The notes: generated from the letters alone by a model not told the origin. DNA of 64,000 nt from an uncultured Prevotella sp. (GCA_900314935.1 OMXE01000002.1:92263-156262); one strand, 5' to 3'; shown: positions 16,193 through 25,197, counted from the first letter of the stretch. Numbers and translations are program-made.

Positions 16193-16996
16193 CTATAACG
16201 ATTCTGCCATCAAATCCTTACGGCCTATGAGGCTGAAAATGGTGATTTCGTTATCTTCGTTAAGGATTCTAAGGGTACGGAGAATCTCATTCAATGTAGA
16301 ACCGCTCGTTGTTACATCGTCTATCACCAGTACGTTCTGGTGACGGATCTTTGAACATAGTTCTGCGTCTTCATCGGATGCGAATCTAAGGAAATTCATC
16401 ATGTAAGGACGAAAACGACTCTTTTTTACATCTTTTGCTATCGTAAAATAATCTTTCTGATGAATCAGGTCAAGCATCGCGTTGATGGATTTCTTTGCCT
16501 CTTCCTTCTGTGCTGGGGTATAACGTGGACGTCCATTCTCCAATACATCATTCAAATAGGATTGTTCGTAGGCATCCATATCAAAAGAAATGCTAGCCGG
16601 TAATGCCTTTATGAGCTCCATTTTACGCAAAGTTGGTTGTGCAAACCTGTAGATATAACGGAGCATATACTGGTTTACTTTGCTCGATGATTCAGGCATA
16701 ACAACCAAGTCATAGTCATATAAATTGATCTGTTTGCCAAGATTATCAACAGCTTTCTTGATGAATTTGGTTAAATCGGGAGTGTCTTGCAACTCTTCTG
16801 TAAACTTAACATACTTGATAAACGCGCTACGAACGGGACCATCCACTTGCTCAGAGAACTCATAACCATAGTAGAAGCATTTACCAAATGCCTCAACCTG
16901 ATAGCCATTGCCTGTCAGACTGACAATGTCCTCAGTACCATCATGTTCGAAATCGAACACAAACTTCTTCTCTGAATTGTCGTAAGTTACTCCCAT
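16193..16996 (-). CDS. Phosphoribosyltransferase-like protein
   Basis: The 267-residue product has the PRPP-binding signature VLVIDDVTTSGSTL at about residues 228-241, as in ComF and type I phosphoribosyltransferases. The N-terminal 200 residues are unlike the purine or pyrimidine salvage enzymes; VVMPESSSKVNQY near 95-107 resembles the flexible part of ComF-like proteins. No zinc cysteines of ComF are seen. The start is the ATG at 16996; an earlier one would lie in the promoter repeat. It is probably an accessory enzyme rather than a housekeeping one. Confidence 0.8.
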   Translation of the reverse strand: MGVTYDNSEKKFVFDFEHDGTEDIVSLTGNGYQVEAFGKCFYYGYEFSEQVDGPVRSAFIKYVKFTEELQDTPDLTKFIKKAVDNLGKQINLYDYDLVVMPESSSKVNQYMLRYIYRFAQPTLRKMELIKALPASISFDMDAYEQSYLNDVLENGRPRYTPAQKEEAKKSINAMLDLIHQKDYFTIAKDVKKSRFRPYMMNFLRFASDEDAELCSKIRHQNVLVIDDVTTSGSTLNEILRTLRILNEDNEITIFSLIGRKDLMAESL

Positions 16997-17010
16997 AACA
17001 AAAATATCGT

Positions 17011-17121
17011 TTGCAAAGATATAGAATTGTTTCGAAAGTTCCAAGTGAATGGAGAAGTATTTTGTGGGGTTACTCTTTCACAAGGCTTGTGGAGATCGAA
17101 TAATCATTTAACAACGGAAGA
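17011..17121 (-). repeat. 111-bp promoter segment, copy 2
   Basis: One mismatch to copy 1 (16040-16150). It carries reverse-strand TATCTTTG at 17014-17021, 18 nt before the phosphoribosyltransferase ATG. Both copies contain CAAGGCTTGTGGAGATCG, whose core recurs at about 3332 and 4069. Confidence 0.93.
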
Positions 17122-17688
17122 AACAGAAGTGAACGGAAAATGCGGAAATAGTTACCATATTTACACCGCAACCCTTTGAAAAGCCTTTGGTTTATCGACT
17201 TTGTAGAGAAGAATATGTCATGCGGATGACGCGGATCATGCAGATTAATCCGATGTATTTTCCTTGGACTCCAATAATTTTGCCTTGATAAACTTTTGGA
17301 TGTCATATTATGTTATATCATAAAAGGCATCCAGTTCTGCCGAACAAGCAGCCCAGGGCTCTGCATGTCCAGCATGACTGAAGTGTCAACTAAAACAGTA
17401 CGGCTTTTTCGCTTGTGTCTATCGATTCAGTACGACAACGAAGCAACTGTCTACCGTTTCAGCTAATGAAGAGAAAAAGTGTCTAGTGAAATCTGGAAAA
17501 GTCAAATACCATTTCCAAGACCTATGGTTTTAGGTTCTAAAACCTATGGTTTCAGGCGCCAAAACCTATGGTTTTAGAAGGCAAAACCATAGGTCTTGAA
17601 TGGGGCATCCTAATTTGCTGATTTTTAAGTATTTATAAATTGATGAAATAAGTACAAAACAACTAAATCAGCGTGCATCATCATGATC
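17122..17688. other. Gene-free stretch with short repeats
   Basis: No convincing gene is present. It holds a small repeat (ATGCGGATGACGCGGATCAT at about 17219), relatives of which I know as intergenic repeats in Prevotella, and the 22-bp array at 17519-17598. Confidence 0.6.
17519..17598. repeat. 22-bp period palindromic array, 4 units
   Basis: The core CCTATGG occurs at 17521, 17543 and 17565, and its reverse complement CCATAGG at 17587: steps of exactly 22 bp. Each core sits in AAACC(T/A)(A/T)(T/A)GGTTT, itself palindromic. The 7-8 nt between cores differ. It lies downstream of the phytase-like gene stop and upstream of the phosphoribosyltransferase. Confidence 0.88.
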
Positions 17689-18702
17689 TTAGAGAACCAC
17701 GGTCTTGAACCAATCCTTGAGGCGGCCCTTGTACTGGTTCTGGGAGTCGGACACGAGCAGGAGGAGGAGGCGGCCGTCGGTGAGGCGCGGACCGGCACAG
17801 ATGCCTTCGTAGTTGGCCAAGGAGCGCTTGGTGAGGTTGAAGGAGGTGCGGAACTCGGTGAGCAGCTGCTTCTGCAGGAGCTGACCTGGCTGCTGACTCT
17901 TGGGGTTGACCAGATAGAGCTTCACATGGACAAAGGTGCCGATGTACAGCTTGGTTCTGCGTACCTCACGCTCGAGGACAATGAGACGACCGTCGTCGAG
18001 GGCCACCATGCCGCTGACGCCCAAGGTGGTCTGACCCTTCTTGCTCTTAACAGCCGGGGAGTCGGTGCGGTACAGGTACTGACTGACGGGCTGGAGGTCA
18101 TCACCGAAGCTCTGGAAGCGCAGGAGATTGGGAACCTTGTCGGTGATGGACGGCTTCTGTCCGTCGCTCTTCAGTGAGTTCTCGGTGGTAGTCCAGAACA
18201 GATGGGTGTTGGCATTATAGGTGAGTGCCTCGAAGCTGCGGTTGTGGTAGGTGTCGGCAAACGTCTGGGGGATGTTCAAACGGCGCCCTGTGGCCTGTCC
18301 ATCGAGTCGGTACTCGCAGATCTGTCCGTCGGCCTCGCCTGAGAGGAACAGCGTTTGTGTGTGCGGCACGTAGCAGATTCCCTCCTCGTCGCGTGCCGCC
18401 TGGTTATCGGTCATGAAACCATTGTCGCGCACATCCAGGATGGCGCCTGTGGCGGAATCGGTGCTGATGGTGAGCAGACGGAAGCCCGCTGTGGCCGACT
18501 TATCATTGACAATGGCATAGCGGTCGGCTCCGAGCCATGTAATACCACTATAGTTACCAGCGGGCACGTTCTTACGGAAATGCCGCTGTTTGTTGAGTAC
18601 AGGCGATTGGGCAGAAAGGGTTAAGGCAAAGCATAACAGCATACCCACCGCCAGCATCTTCCTGTTTTTAATTGCTAAGTGAAAAATAGTTTGTTGGTTC
18701 AT
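17689..18702 (-). CDS. Secreted phytase-like esterase domain protein
   Basis: The 337-residue protein matches the esterase-like-activity-of-phytase domain (PF13449), a beta-propeller found in secreted proteins. Signs are GNYSGITWLGADRYAIVNDK near residues 49-68, DEEGICY, RSFEALTYN and NYEGICAGPRLTDGR near the C-terminus. A hydrophobic export signal lies at residues 16-31 (ending LSAQ). The ATG of residue 16 (18657) could be the real start. The substrate is unknown. Confidence 0.82.
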   Translation of the reverse strand: MNQQTIFHLAIKNRKMLAVGMLLCFALTLSAQSPVLNKQRHFRKNVPAGNYSGITWLGADRYAIVNDKSATAGFRLLTISTDSATGAILDVRDNGFMTDNQAARDEEGICYVPHTQTLFLSGEADGQICEYRLDGQATGRRLNIPQTFADTYHNRSFEALTYNANTHLFWTTTENSLKSDGQKPSITDKVPNLLRFQSFGDDLQPVSQYLYRTDSPAVKSKKGQTTLGVSGMVALDDGRLIVLEREVRRTKLYIGTFVHVKLYLVNPKSQQPGQLLQKQLLTEFRTSFNLTKRSLANYEGICAGPRLTDGRLLLLLVSDSQNQYKGRLKDWFKTVVL

Positions 18703-18750
18703 GAGAATAATAATGCTATAAACTGTCTGTTAATTTCTGTCTTTCCGCAT

Positions 18751-18784
18751 AAAAATCCCGAGCACGCATACCGTACCCGGGATT
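18751..18784 (-). terminator. Terminator of the rpsF-rpsR-rplI operon
   Basis: Reverse-strand AATCCCGGG pairs with CTCGGGATT, followed by T-residues, 32 nt past the rplI stop. Confidence 0.75.
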
Positions 18785-18815
18785 CTATCGATTGTGCTTT
18801 ACAGCGCAAAGTGTC

Positions 18816-19364
18816 TTACTCAGCGGCGGGAGCCTCTTCCTCCTCTTCTACGATGGGAGCTTCCTCAACAGCGGGAGCCTCCTCAGCTACGGGCTCCTCC
18901 ACAACGGGAGCAACCTCGGGAGCATTCTCAGCCACCACCTTAACGGGAACGATCACCTCTACCTCCTTGTGGAAGTGTACAGTAGCCTCGTAGTCGCCCA
19001 CCTTCTTGGCGTCGCGCATGGTGATGATCTTACGATCAACCTCGATGCCGAGAGCCTTCAGGGCCTCTGCCACCTGAGCAGCACCTACGCTACCATAGGT
19101 AACACCTGTAGCGGAAACCTTTGCGGGAATCTCAAGTGCCACACCCTCGAAAGCCTTTGCACGATCCTCGGCAGCAGCCTTCAGGGCAGCGAGCTTGTGA
19201 GCCTGCTGGCGCAGGTTCTCAGCCAGCACCTTCTTGGCGCTTTCGCTGGCGATAACACCTTTTCCCTGGGGAATCAAATAGTTACGGCCATAGCCGTTCT
19301 TCACGTTTACGATATCGTTCTTGTATCCCAAGCCGATAATATCTTCCTTCAATATAATCTCCAT
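18816..19364 (-). CDS. rplI: 50S ribosomal protein L9 with acidic tail
   Basis: The first 148 residues are L9 (MEIILKEDIIGLGYKNDIVN; the N-domain binds 23S rRNA, GRNYLIPQGKGV is conserved). The last 34 residues are only Pro, Ala, Val and Glu repeats (PVAEEAPAVEEAP). Acidic tails on L9 occur in some Bacteroidetes. It is the last gene of the S6-S18-L9 operon. Confidence 0.97.
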   Translation of the reverse strand: MEIILKEDIIGLGYKNDIVNVKNGYGRNYLIPQGKGVIASESAKKVLAENLRQQAHKLAALKAAAEDRAKAFEGVALEIPAKVSATGVTYGSVGAAQVAEALKALGIEVDRKIITMRDAKKVGDYEATVHFHKEVEVIVPVKVVAENAPEVAPVVEEPVAEEAPAVEEAPIVEEEEEAPAAE

Positions 19365-19380
19365 AATGTGTCCTCCTTTT

Positions 19381-19647
19381 TTATTTCATCATGTCAGTTA
19401 CATAAGGAAGCAGTGCAATCTGGCGAGCACGCTTTACAGCCTGAGCCACACGGCGCTGATACTTCAAGGAAGTACCGGTGATACGGCGGGGAAGAATCTT
19501 ACCCTGCTCGTTCAGGAACTTCTTGAGGAACTCAGGATCCTTATAGTCGATATACTTGATACCACTCTTCTTGAAGCGGCAATACTTCTTCTTCTTCGTG
19601 TCGATAGAAGGAGCAGTGAGATAACGGATTTCTGATTGTTCTGCCAT
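19381..19647 (-). CDS. rpsR: 30S ribosomal protein S18
   Basis: The 88-residue protein has the S18 core ([19 protein letters not shown], then [20 protein letters not shown]). It pairs with S6 on the platform of the small subunit. It lies 2 nt after rpsF and 16 nt before rplI. Confidence 0.97.
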   Translation of the reverse strand: MAEQSEIRYLTAPSIDTKKKKYCRFKKSGIKYIDYKDPEFLKKFLNEQGKILPRRITGTSLKYQRRVAQAVKRARQIALLPYVTDMMK

Positions 19648-19649
19648 AA

Positions 19650-19994
19650 TTAAGCCTCCTCTTTTTTAGCAAGTTTGTTACGACGCTTCTCAGCATACTG
19701 TGCAGCATACTTGTCGAGCTTCACGGTCAGGAAACGGATTACCTTCTCATCGCGGCGGAATCCAGTCTCAAGCGTTTTAATTACTGATGGCTCAGCCTTG
19801 AACTCAAGCAGGCAGTAGAAACCTGTTGACTTCTTCTCAATTGCATAAGCCATCTTCTTCAGTCCCCAGGTCTCTTCATTCAGAATCTCTGCACCTTTGT
19901 CGGTGAGTATGTTCTTGAATTTAGCGACCGTTTCCTTCATCTGTTCATCAGACAAAACGGGAGTCAAAATGAAAACGGTTTCGTATTGATTCAT
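19650..19994 (-). CDS. rpsF: 30S ribosomal protein S6
   Basis: The 114-residue product begins [19 protein letters not shown] and contains [19 protein letters not shown], standard for S6. It is first in the operon. A leader of about 60 nt lies between it and the -7 box at 20062. Confidence 0.97.
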   Translation of the reverse strand: MNQYETVFILTPVLSDEQMKETVAKFKNILTDKGAEILNEETWGLKKMAYAIEKKSTGFYCLLEFKAEPSVIKTLETGFRRDEKVIRFLTVKLDKYAAQYAEKRRNKLAKKEEA

Positions 19995-20024
19995 ACTCTT
20001 TTAAATAATTAATAAATAAAAAAT

Positions 20025-20069
20025 TGCACTCGATTTACCCTATATGGGCAAAATGCGGGTGCAAAGGTA
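20025..20069 (-). promoter_or_regulatory. rpsF promoter and structured leader
   Basis: Reverse-strand TACCTTTG at 20062-20069 is the -7 box. Just downstream, CACCCG can pair with CGAGTG around a CCCATATAGGG hairpin. S6:S18 binding leaders are known for this operon in many bacteria; whether this is one needs a model search. Confidence 0.5.
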
Positions 20070-20128
20070 GTCATTTTCTTTGAACTATCGTCTTTGAGCT
20101 TTGAACTTTACCGATAGTTTAACAGTAT

Positions 20129-20335
20129 TTAATACTTTCCGCTCCGTTTTATCCGTCTGACATGCAAGAAGATACCGATAATGATCAAAAACAGAGAGGT
20201 AAGGAGCACGCTGTTATAGCGCGTCCAGCCCACCAGCTCACTGATGATTAAAAGGATGGCACCGGCAAAAACCAATGCCATCCCAAGGTGTTGTTTACTC
20301 CACTTCAGGAGTGATGAGTTTGTATCCCTTGCCAT
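20129..20335 (-). CDS. Small two-helix membrane protein behind rprY
   Basis: The 68-residue product starts MARDTNSSLLKWSKQHLGMA and has two membrane segments (about 18-36 and 41-59) and a basic C-terminus. Its ATG at 20335 lies inside the end of rprY, a 41-nt overlap in another frame. I judge it real because its composition fits a membrane protein and it is tightly coupled to rprY. No function is known. Confidence 0.65.
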   Translation of the reverse strand: MARDTNSSLLKWSKQHLGMALVFAGAILLIISELVGWTRYNSVLLTSLFLIIIGIFLHVRRIKRSGKY

Positions 20336-20993
20336 GAATATTGATGATCTCAATCTGACTGTCATCCTTGAGGTGCTTGCGCAGCTTGGTGATATACACA
20401 TCCATGGAGCGAGCGTTGAAGTAGTTATCGTCGATCCAGATGGTCTTCAGGGCGAAGTCGCGCTGCAGGATCTCGTTGGCATGACTGCAGAGCAGGGCCA
20501 GCAGCTCGTTCTCCTTGGTGGTAAGCTTGGTCTGCTTGTCGTCGATGGTGAGCAGCTGCTTCTGGGTATCGAAGGTGAAACGACCGATGCGGTACACGGT
20601 GCTCTCCTTGTTCTTCTTGCCGCGTACACGACGGAGGATGGCCTCAATACGGAACACGAGCTCCTCCATGGAGAACGGCTTGGTGATATAGTCGTCGGCA
20701 CCCAGTCGGAATCCCTCGAGGATATCCTCTTTCAGGATCTTTGCGGTGAGGAAGATGATAGGCATCTCTGCGTTTGCCTGGCGGATCTCCTGTGCCAAGG
20801 TGAAGCCGTCTTTCTTCGGCATCATTACATCGAGTACACAGATATCGAATTTCGTCTTCAGGAAGGCCTTGTATCCAGCCTCGCCGTCAACGCACAACTC
20901 TGCATTATAGCCTTTTGCCTGCAGATACTCGCGAAGCAGCATTCCGAGGTTCTCGTCGTCTTCGCACAATAAGATTTTCAACTGATCATCCAT
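20295..20993 (-). CDS. rprY: OmpR-type response regulator RprY
   Basis: The 232-residue protein has a receiver domain (residues 1-120: acidic pair Glu11/Asp12/Asp13, phospho-acceptor Asp55 in VLDVMMP, Lys in ITKPFS) and a winged-helix DNA-binding domain (about 130-230, ending HGKGYKLI). The closest named homologue in my knowledge is RprY of Bacteroides fragilis. It lies 30 nt downstream of its kinase gene. Confidence 0.9.
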   Translation of the reverse strand: MDDQLKILLCEDDENLGMLLREYLQAKGYNAELCVDGEAGYKAFLKTKFDICVLDVMMPKKDGFTLAQEIRQANAEMPIIFLTAKILKEDILEGFRLGADDYITKPFSMEELVFRIEAILRRVRGKKNKESTVYRIGRFTFDTQKQLLTIDDKQTKLTTKENELLALLCSHANEILQRDFALKTIWIDDNYFNARSMDVYITKLRKHLKDDSQIEIINIHGKGYKLITPEVE

Positions 20994-21023
20994 AGTTTCT
21001 TACTTTTAGATTGTTAATAATAA

Positions 21024-22586
21024 TTATTCGTTCGAGATGACAGGAAGTGAGATGGTGAAAGTGGTTCCTTTACCATAGTCGCTCTCCACCTTGATCTCCC
21101 CGTCGTGAAGGTCAACGATCTTCTTCACGTAGGCCAGTCCGAGACCGAAGCCCTTGGCATCATGTCTGTTACCGGTATGTACACGATAGAACTTATCGAA
21201 GATCTTCTTGATATTGTCTTTCTTGATGCCGATACCCGTATCCCTTACCGACAGGTACAGACGGTCCTTGTCGTTCCATGTCTTCAGATAGACATCAATG
21301 GGCTGGTCGGGCTTACGGTATTTCACTGCATTGTCGAGCAGGTTGTTGATCACGTTCTGGAAGTGCACCTCATCCACGAAGATGGTGGAATCGACAGCAC
21401 CGATGTCGGTATAGATCTTACCGCCTGTATGCTCCACACGGAGCGAGAACGAGTTGGCCACGCTCTCCACCATTTCGTTCAGGTCGAGCTCCTTCTTCTT
21501 GAACACCGCTTTCTTACGGTCGAACATCGACATCTGCAGTACCTTCTCCACGAGGAAGCGCAAGCGTTTCGATTCATCGTTCACCACACCACCCAGATGC
21601 TTGGTCAGGGCAGGTGTCTTGGGCACGGTCTCGTCGTTGAGCATCTGTGCAGCCAGTGAGATGCTGGCAATCGGCGTCTTCAGCTCGTGCGTCATGTTGT
21701 TGATGAAGTCGTTCTTGATCTCCGTGAGCTTCTTCTGTCGGAACACCAGCACGAGGGTGATGATGAAGGTGATGAGCAGCACGAAGGTGAAGATCACGCT
21801 GGGAATCACGAAGCGCACACTGGAGAAGATATAGTTGTTCATGTCGGGGAAGTGTATGCGCACCTCACCGGTCTTGTTCTGCGGATCGTTCCTGAAGAGC
21901 TGCTGCTTGTAGATATATTCCTCGCCTTCGTCGGAATAGTCGGGACAGCGATACACTTCGCGTCCGTCCTGCGTGTTCACGGTGAAATGATAGGGAATAT
22001 TCACGCCGTTGTTCATCAACTCGGTCTTCAGCTCCTTGTCGAGCGTCTTGAAGTTGATGCGTTCCTTCAGGGGCTTGTCGCTGGCGGTATAGAGGATACG
22101 ATAGACCACATCGTCGAGCAGTGCCTTCTGATAGACGTAGCGGTTCCTCACAATCTCGCGCATCGACTTCGTAGCCTCATCGATGGAGTTCTTGTCGTTA
22201 CGCAGAATCAACGCCTTGGGCACCTGCGAGGGCTTGAACGCGGTGGTCTTGAGCACGAACGAGGTATACATGTTCCCGTTCTCGTCGGTCACAGAGTACT
22301 GGTGCGACTGCTGCAGGGAGCCGTCGGGAGCACCGCTCCTTGTTCCCATGGAGTCGCGACTGTATGCGCGACGCTCTGTCTCATTGACGTCCTTCTCCAG
22401 ATAGCGGAGCGTTTCATTCAGCTCGAGGTTACGCGATGTCTGATAGAGCGCTTTGTTCACCGACTCGTCGAACTGCTCCTTCTTCAGCTGCACCATCTCG
22501 TCGATGTATTTCAGCTGGAGGTAGAGCAGGGCCAGGAAACTGAAGCCCATGATCATCGCTATTGCCCAAATCGTAGTTTTCTTCAT
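21024..22586 (-). CDS. rprX: Sensor histidine kinase RprX
   Basis: The 520-residue protein has membrane segments at about 5-24 and 254-282 with a 230-residue periplasmic sensor between. The phospho-acceptor His300 is in NMTHELKTPIAS; the ATPase domain has NNLLDNAVKY (N box), DTGIGI (G1) and GFGLGLAYV (G2). It partners with RprY. The -7 box TACCTTTG at 22592-22599 is so close to the ATG that the mRNA may be leaderless. Confidence 0.9.
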   Translation of the reverse strand: MKKTTIWAIAMIMGFSFLALLYLQLKYIDEMVQLKKEQFDESVNKALYQTSRNLELNETLRYLEKDVNETERRAYSRDSMGTRSGAPDGSLQQSHQYSVTDENGNMYTSFVLKTTAFKPSQVPKALILRNDKNSIDEATKSMREIVRNRYVYQKALLDDVVYRILYTASDKPLKERINFKTLDKELKTELMNNGVNIPYHFTVNTQDGREVYRCPDYSDEGEEYIYKQQLFRNDPQNKTGEVRIHFPDMNNYIFSSVRFVIPSVIFTFVLLITFIITLVLVFRQKKLTEIKNDFINNMTHELKTPIASISLAAQMLNDETVPKTPALTKHLGGVVNDESKRLRFLVEKVLQMSMFDRKKAVFKKKELDLNEMVESVANSFSLRVEHTGGKIYTDIGAVDSTIFVDEVHFQNVINNLLDNAVKYRKPDQPIDVYLKTWNDKDRLYLSVRDTGIGIKKDNIKKIFDKFYRVHTGNRHDAKGFGLGLAYVKKIVDLHDGEIKVESDYGKGTTFTISLPVISNE

Positions 22587-22591
22587 CGCTG

Positions 22592-22599
22592 CAAAGGTA
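22592..22599 (-). promoter_or_regulatory. -7 box of rprXY, possibly giving a leaderless mRNA
   Basis: Reverse-strand TACCTTTG ends 6 nt before the rprX ATG. With the usual 5-7 nt distance to the start site, transcription would begin at or beside the ATG. Confidence 0.55.
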
Positions 22600-22704
22600 A
22601 TGAATTATCTGATAGCTTGTGTTATTTTCGTTAATTGATTTGGTTAATTTTTGCTTAGTTAACTAGGATTGGGCCTTGTAATTGATAATTGTCAATTACA
22701 AGGC

Positions 22705-22840
22705 TTATCGGTGGCACGGGGGCGCGTGGGCGCGGTGGCGCGAGAATACCTCAGAGATATAGTATTCATATACATAACCATTTGCGCATAGTGCATATCT
22801 CGCGCCACCGTACCACCGCGCCACCGCGCCACCGAGAAAT
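22705..22840. repeat. Inverted GCGCCACCG repeat cluster
   Basis: CGGTGGCGCGAGA (left, about 22733-22745) and TCTCGCGCCACCG (right, about 22798-22810) form an inverted pair about 50 nt apart, each flanked by more GGTGGC/GCCACC units. The same units lie at about 686-722. This is like REP/BIME elements in other bacteria. Confidence 0.8.
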
Positions 22841-22851
22841 ATCGCACCAAC

Positions 22852-22878
22852 AAAAAAAGGGCGGGAAAAATCCCGCCC
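22852..22878 (-). terminator. Terminator of the EF-G paralogue gene
   Basis: Reverse-strand GGGCGGG / CCCGCCC stem with a 6-nt loop and seven T residues, about 20 nt past the stop. Confidence 0.88.
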
Positions 22879-22897
22879 CATGAAAGATCAATCGAAC

Positions 22898-25057
22898 TTA
22901 ATCTTCGTCCTTCATCTCTTCCTCATGCTGCTTGATCAGTGCCTGCTGGATATCGTTCGGCACGAGCTCATAGCTTGAGAAGCTCGTTGTGAACGAAGCG
23001 CGGCCACCGGTCAGCGAGCTGAGTGCGATGGAATAGCTGGCCAGCTCCTTCAGAGGAATCTTGGCAGACAGTTTCTGATAGCCAGCCTCTGAGTCCATAC
23101 CCATGATGATGGCGCGGCGACCCTGGAGGTCACTCATCACGTCACCCATGTAATCAGCGGGTACGAGTACTTCGAGGTCGTAGATAGGCTCCAGCACCTT
23201 TGGTCCTGCCTCCTTGAAGGCTGCGGAGAAGGCGTTACGAGCAGCGAGCATGAACGAGAGCTCATTAGAGTCAACCGGGTGCATCTTACCGTCGTAGACG
23301 ATTACGCGGACATCACGGGCATACGAACCGGTGAGCGGTCCCTGCTCCATTCTCTCCATCACACCCTTCAGGATAGCAGGCATGAAACGCACGTCGATAG
23401 CACCACCCACAACGGAGTTGATGAAGACGAGCTTTCCGCCCCACTCCAGGTCGATCTCTTCCTTGCCCTTGATATTCATCTTGAACTCCTGACCGTTGAT
23501 CTTGAACGATGTAGGATCAGGCATTCCTTCTGAATACGGCTCAACGATCAGGTGAACCTCACCGAACTGTCCTGCACCACCCGACTGCTTCTTGTGACGG
23601 TAGTCGGCGCGTGCCATCTTCGTGATGGTCTCCCGATACGGAATCTTCGGCTCCTGGAACTCGATCATGATCTTCTCGTTGTTCTCCATGCGCCACTTCA
23701 GTGTACGCAGGTGGAACTCACCCTGTCCGTGAACGATAATCTGGCGCAACTCCTTTGACTGCTCAACCACCCAAGTGGGATCCTCCTGTCGCATCTTGGC
23801 CAGGGCAGCCATCATCTTCTCCGTCTCAGCCTCGTTCACTGCCTTGATGGCACGAGAGAACTTAGAGTTCGGATACTTGATGAAGTCGAACCTGTTGTCG
23901 CAATCCTTTCCGTTAAGCGTGTTACCTGTCTTCACGTCCTTCAGCTTCACGGTACAGCCGATATCACCGGCGTTGAGCTGATCTACCTGAACACGGTTGG
24001 CACCTGCACAAGCATACAATGTACCGATGCGCTCCTTCGAGCCACGGTCGGCATTGGTCAGGTCGTCACCGCTCTTCACAGAACCGCTCATCACCTTGAA
24101 GTAAGACACCTCACCGATGTGGGGCTCCACACCAGTCTTGAAGAAATACAGGGATGCGGGTGCATTCACCTCGGCAGGAACGTCCTTGCCTGCAGCGTTC
24201 TGTACCACGGGCATGTCGCTCACGAAAGGAACTACATTGCCTAGGAATTCCATCAATCGACGGACACCCATGTCGCGACCGGCGCATACACAGAATACGG
24301 GGAAGATGGAACGGGTTACAAGACCCTTGCGAATACCTTCGCGCATCTCATCCTCAGAAAGATCTTCGGTCTCGAAGAACTTCTCCATCAGCGTATCATC
24401 ACCAGCGGCGGCAGCCTCTACGAGGGCAGCTTTCATCTCCTTGGCCTTCTCGAGCTCTTCTGCGGGGATATCCTCAATGATAGGAGCTCCACCTTCGGGC
24501 TTCCATGAATACTTCTTCATCAGCAGCACGTCGATCACGGCATTGAAGCCAGGACCTGTGGCGATAGGATACTGTACGGGCACGCAATTCGGACCATACA
24601 CCTCCTTCAGCTGATTCAGGATGGAATCGAAGTCGCAGTTGTCGCGGTCAAGTTGGTTCACAAGGAAGATAACGGGCTTCTTCAGCTTCTCAGTGTTGCG
24701 GAATGCATTCATCGTGCCGACCTCTGGTCCGTACTGGCCATTAACAAGAATGACGGCCTGATCAGTGACGTTCAGGGCGGTGATGGCACCACCTACGAAG
24801 TCGTCTGATCCCGGACAGTCGATGATGTTGAGCTTCTTACCGTTCCACTCCACATGGAAGACGGTGGAGAACACGCTGTAGCCATACTCCTGTTCCACAG
24901 GGAAGTAGTCGCTCACGGTGTTCTTCTGCTCAACTGAGCCACGGCGCTTGATGATTCCGGCTCCATAAAGTAAACTCTCGGCAAGTGTGGTCTTGCCGCT
25001 ACCCGCACTGCCAAGCAAGGCAATGTTCTTGATTTCGTTCGTTTGATATACTTTCAT
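22898..25057 (-). CDS. EF-G paralogue, EF-G2 type, with altered switch II
   Basis: The 719-residue protein has all EF-G domains: P-loop GSAGSGKTT at residues 16-24, NQLD, domain IV and a C-terminus ending in an acidic tail. Switch II reads DCPGSDDF, where canonical EF-G has DTPGHVDF, so the catalytic His is Ser84. The B. thetaiotaomicron EF-G2, which translocates without GTP hydrolysis and supports gut colonisation, has a similar change. I infer this is its orthologue. The start is MKVYQTNEIKN at 25057; the longer frame adds an unlike 19-residue stretch. It is monocistronic with a strong terminator. Confidence 0.88.
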   Translation of the reverse strand: MKVYQTNEIKNIALLGSAGSGKTTLAESLLYGAGIIKRRGSVEQKNTVSDYFPVEQEYGYSVFSTVFHVEWNGKKLNIIDCPGSDDFVGGAITALNVTDQAVILVNGQYGPEVGTMNAFRNTEKLKKPVIFLVNQLDRDNCDFDSILNQLKEVYGPNCVPVQYPIATGPGFNAVIDVLLMKKYSWKPEGGAPIIEDIPAEELEKAKEMKAALVEAAAAGDDTLMEKFFETEDLSEDEMREGIRKGLVTRSIFPVFCVCAGRDMGVRRLMEFLGNVVPFVSDMPVVQNAAGKDVPAEVNAPASLYFFKTGVEPHIGEVSYFKVMSGSVKSGDDLTNADRGSKERIGTLYACAGANRVQVDQLNAGDIGCTVKLKDVKTGNTLNGKDCDNRFDFIKYPNSKFSRAIKAVNEAETEKMMAALAKMRQEDPTWVVEQSKELRQIIVHGQGEFHLRTLKWRMENNEKIMIEFQEPKIPYRETITKMARADYRHKKQSGGAGQFGEVHLIVEPYSEGMPDPTSFKINGQEFKMNIKGKEEIDLEWGGKLVFINSVVGGAIDVRFMPAILKGVMERMEQGPLTGSYARDVRVIVYDGKMHPVDSNELSFMLAARNAFSAAFKEAGPKVLEPIYDLEVLVPADYMGDVMSDLQGRRAIIMGMDSEAGYQKLSAKIPLKELASYSIALSSLTGGRASFTTSFSSYELVPNDIQQALIKQHEEEMKDED

Positions 25058-25172
25058 ATCTATCAGGTTTTTAGTTGATATTAGACACGTTAATAGGGGG
25101 GCTAAGTTACGCATTTTTATGAAAACAACAAAAGAAAAACACGAAAAGGTGTGTTTTTTTTAAACTTATTAG

Positions 25173-25180
25173 TAATTTTG
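25173..25180 (+). promoter_or_regulatory. -7 box for hemW
   Basis: TAATTTTG, 17 nt before the ATG at 25198. Confidence 0.5.
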
Positions 25181-25197
25181 TTGCCAAATAATAAGAA

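Noticed and set aside
16193-16996. ComF competence protein
   Set aside because: The PRPP loop fits, but the zinc cysteines of ComF are absent and the N-terminal 200 residues differ, so I kept a general phosphoribosyltransferase call.
17070-17306. 78-codon minus-strand frame before the phosphoribosyltransferase gene
   Set aside because: Its sequence consists of the promoter repeat and the ATGCGGATGACGCGG repeat.
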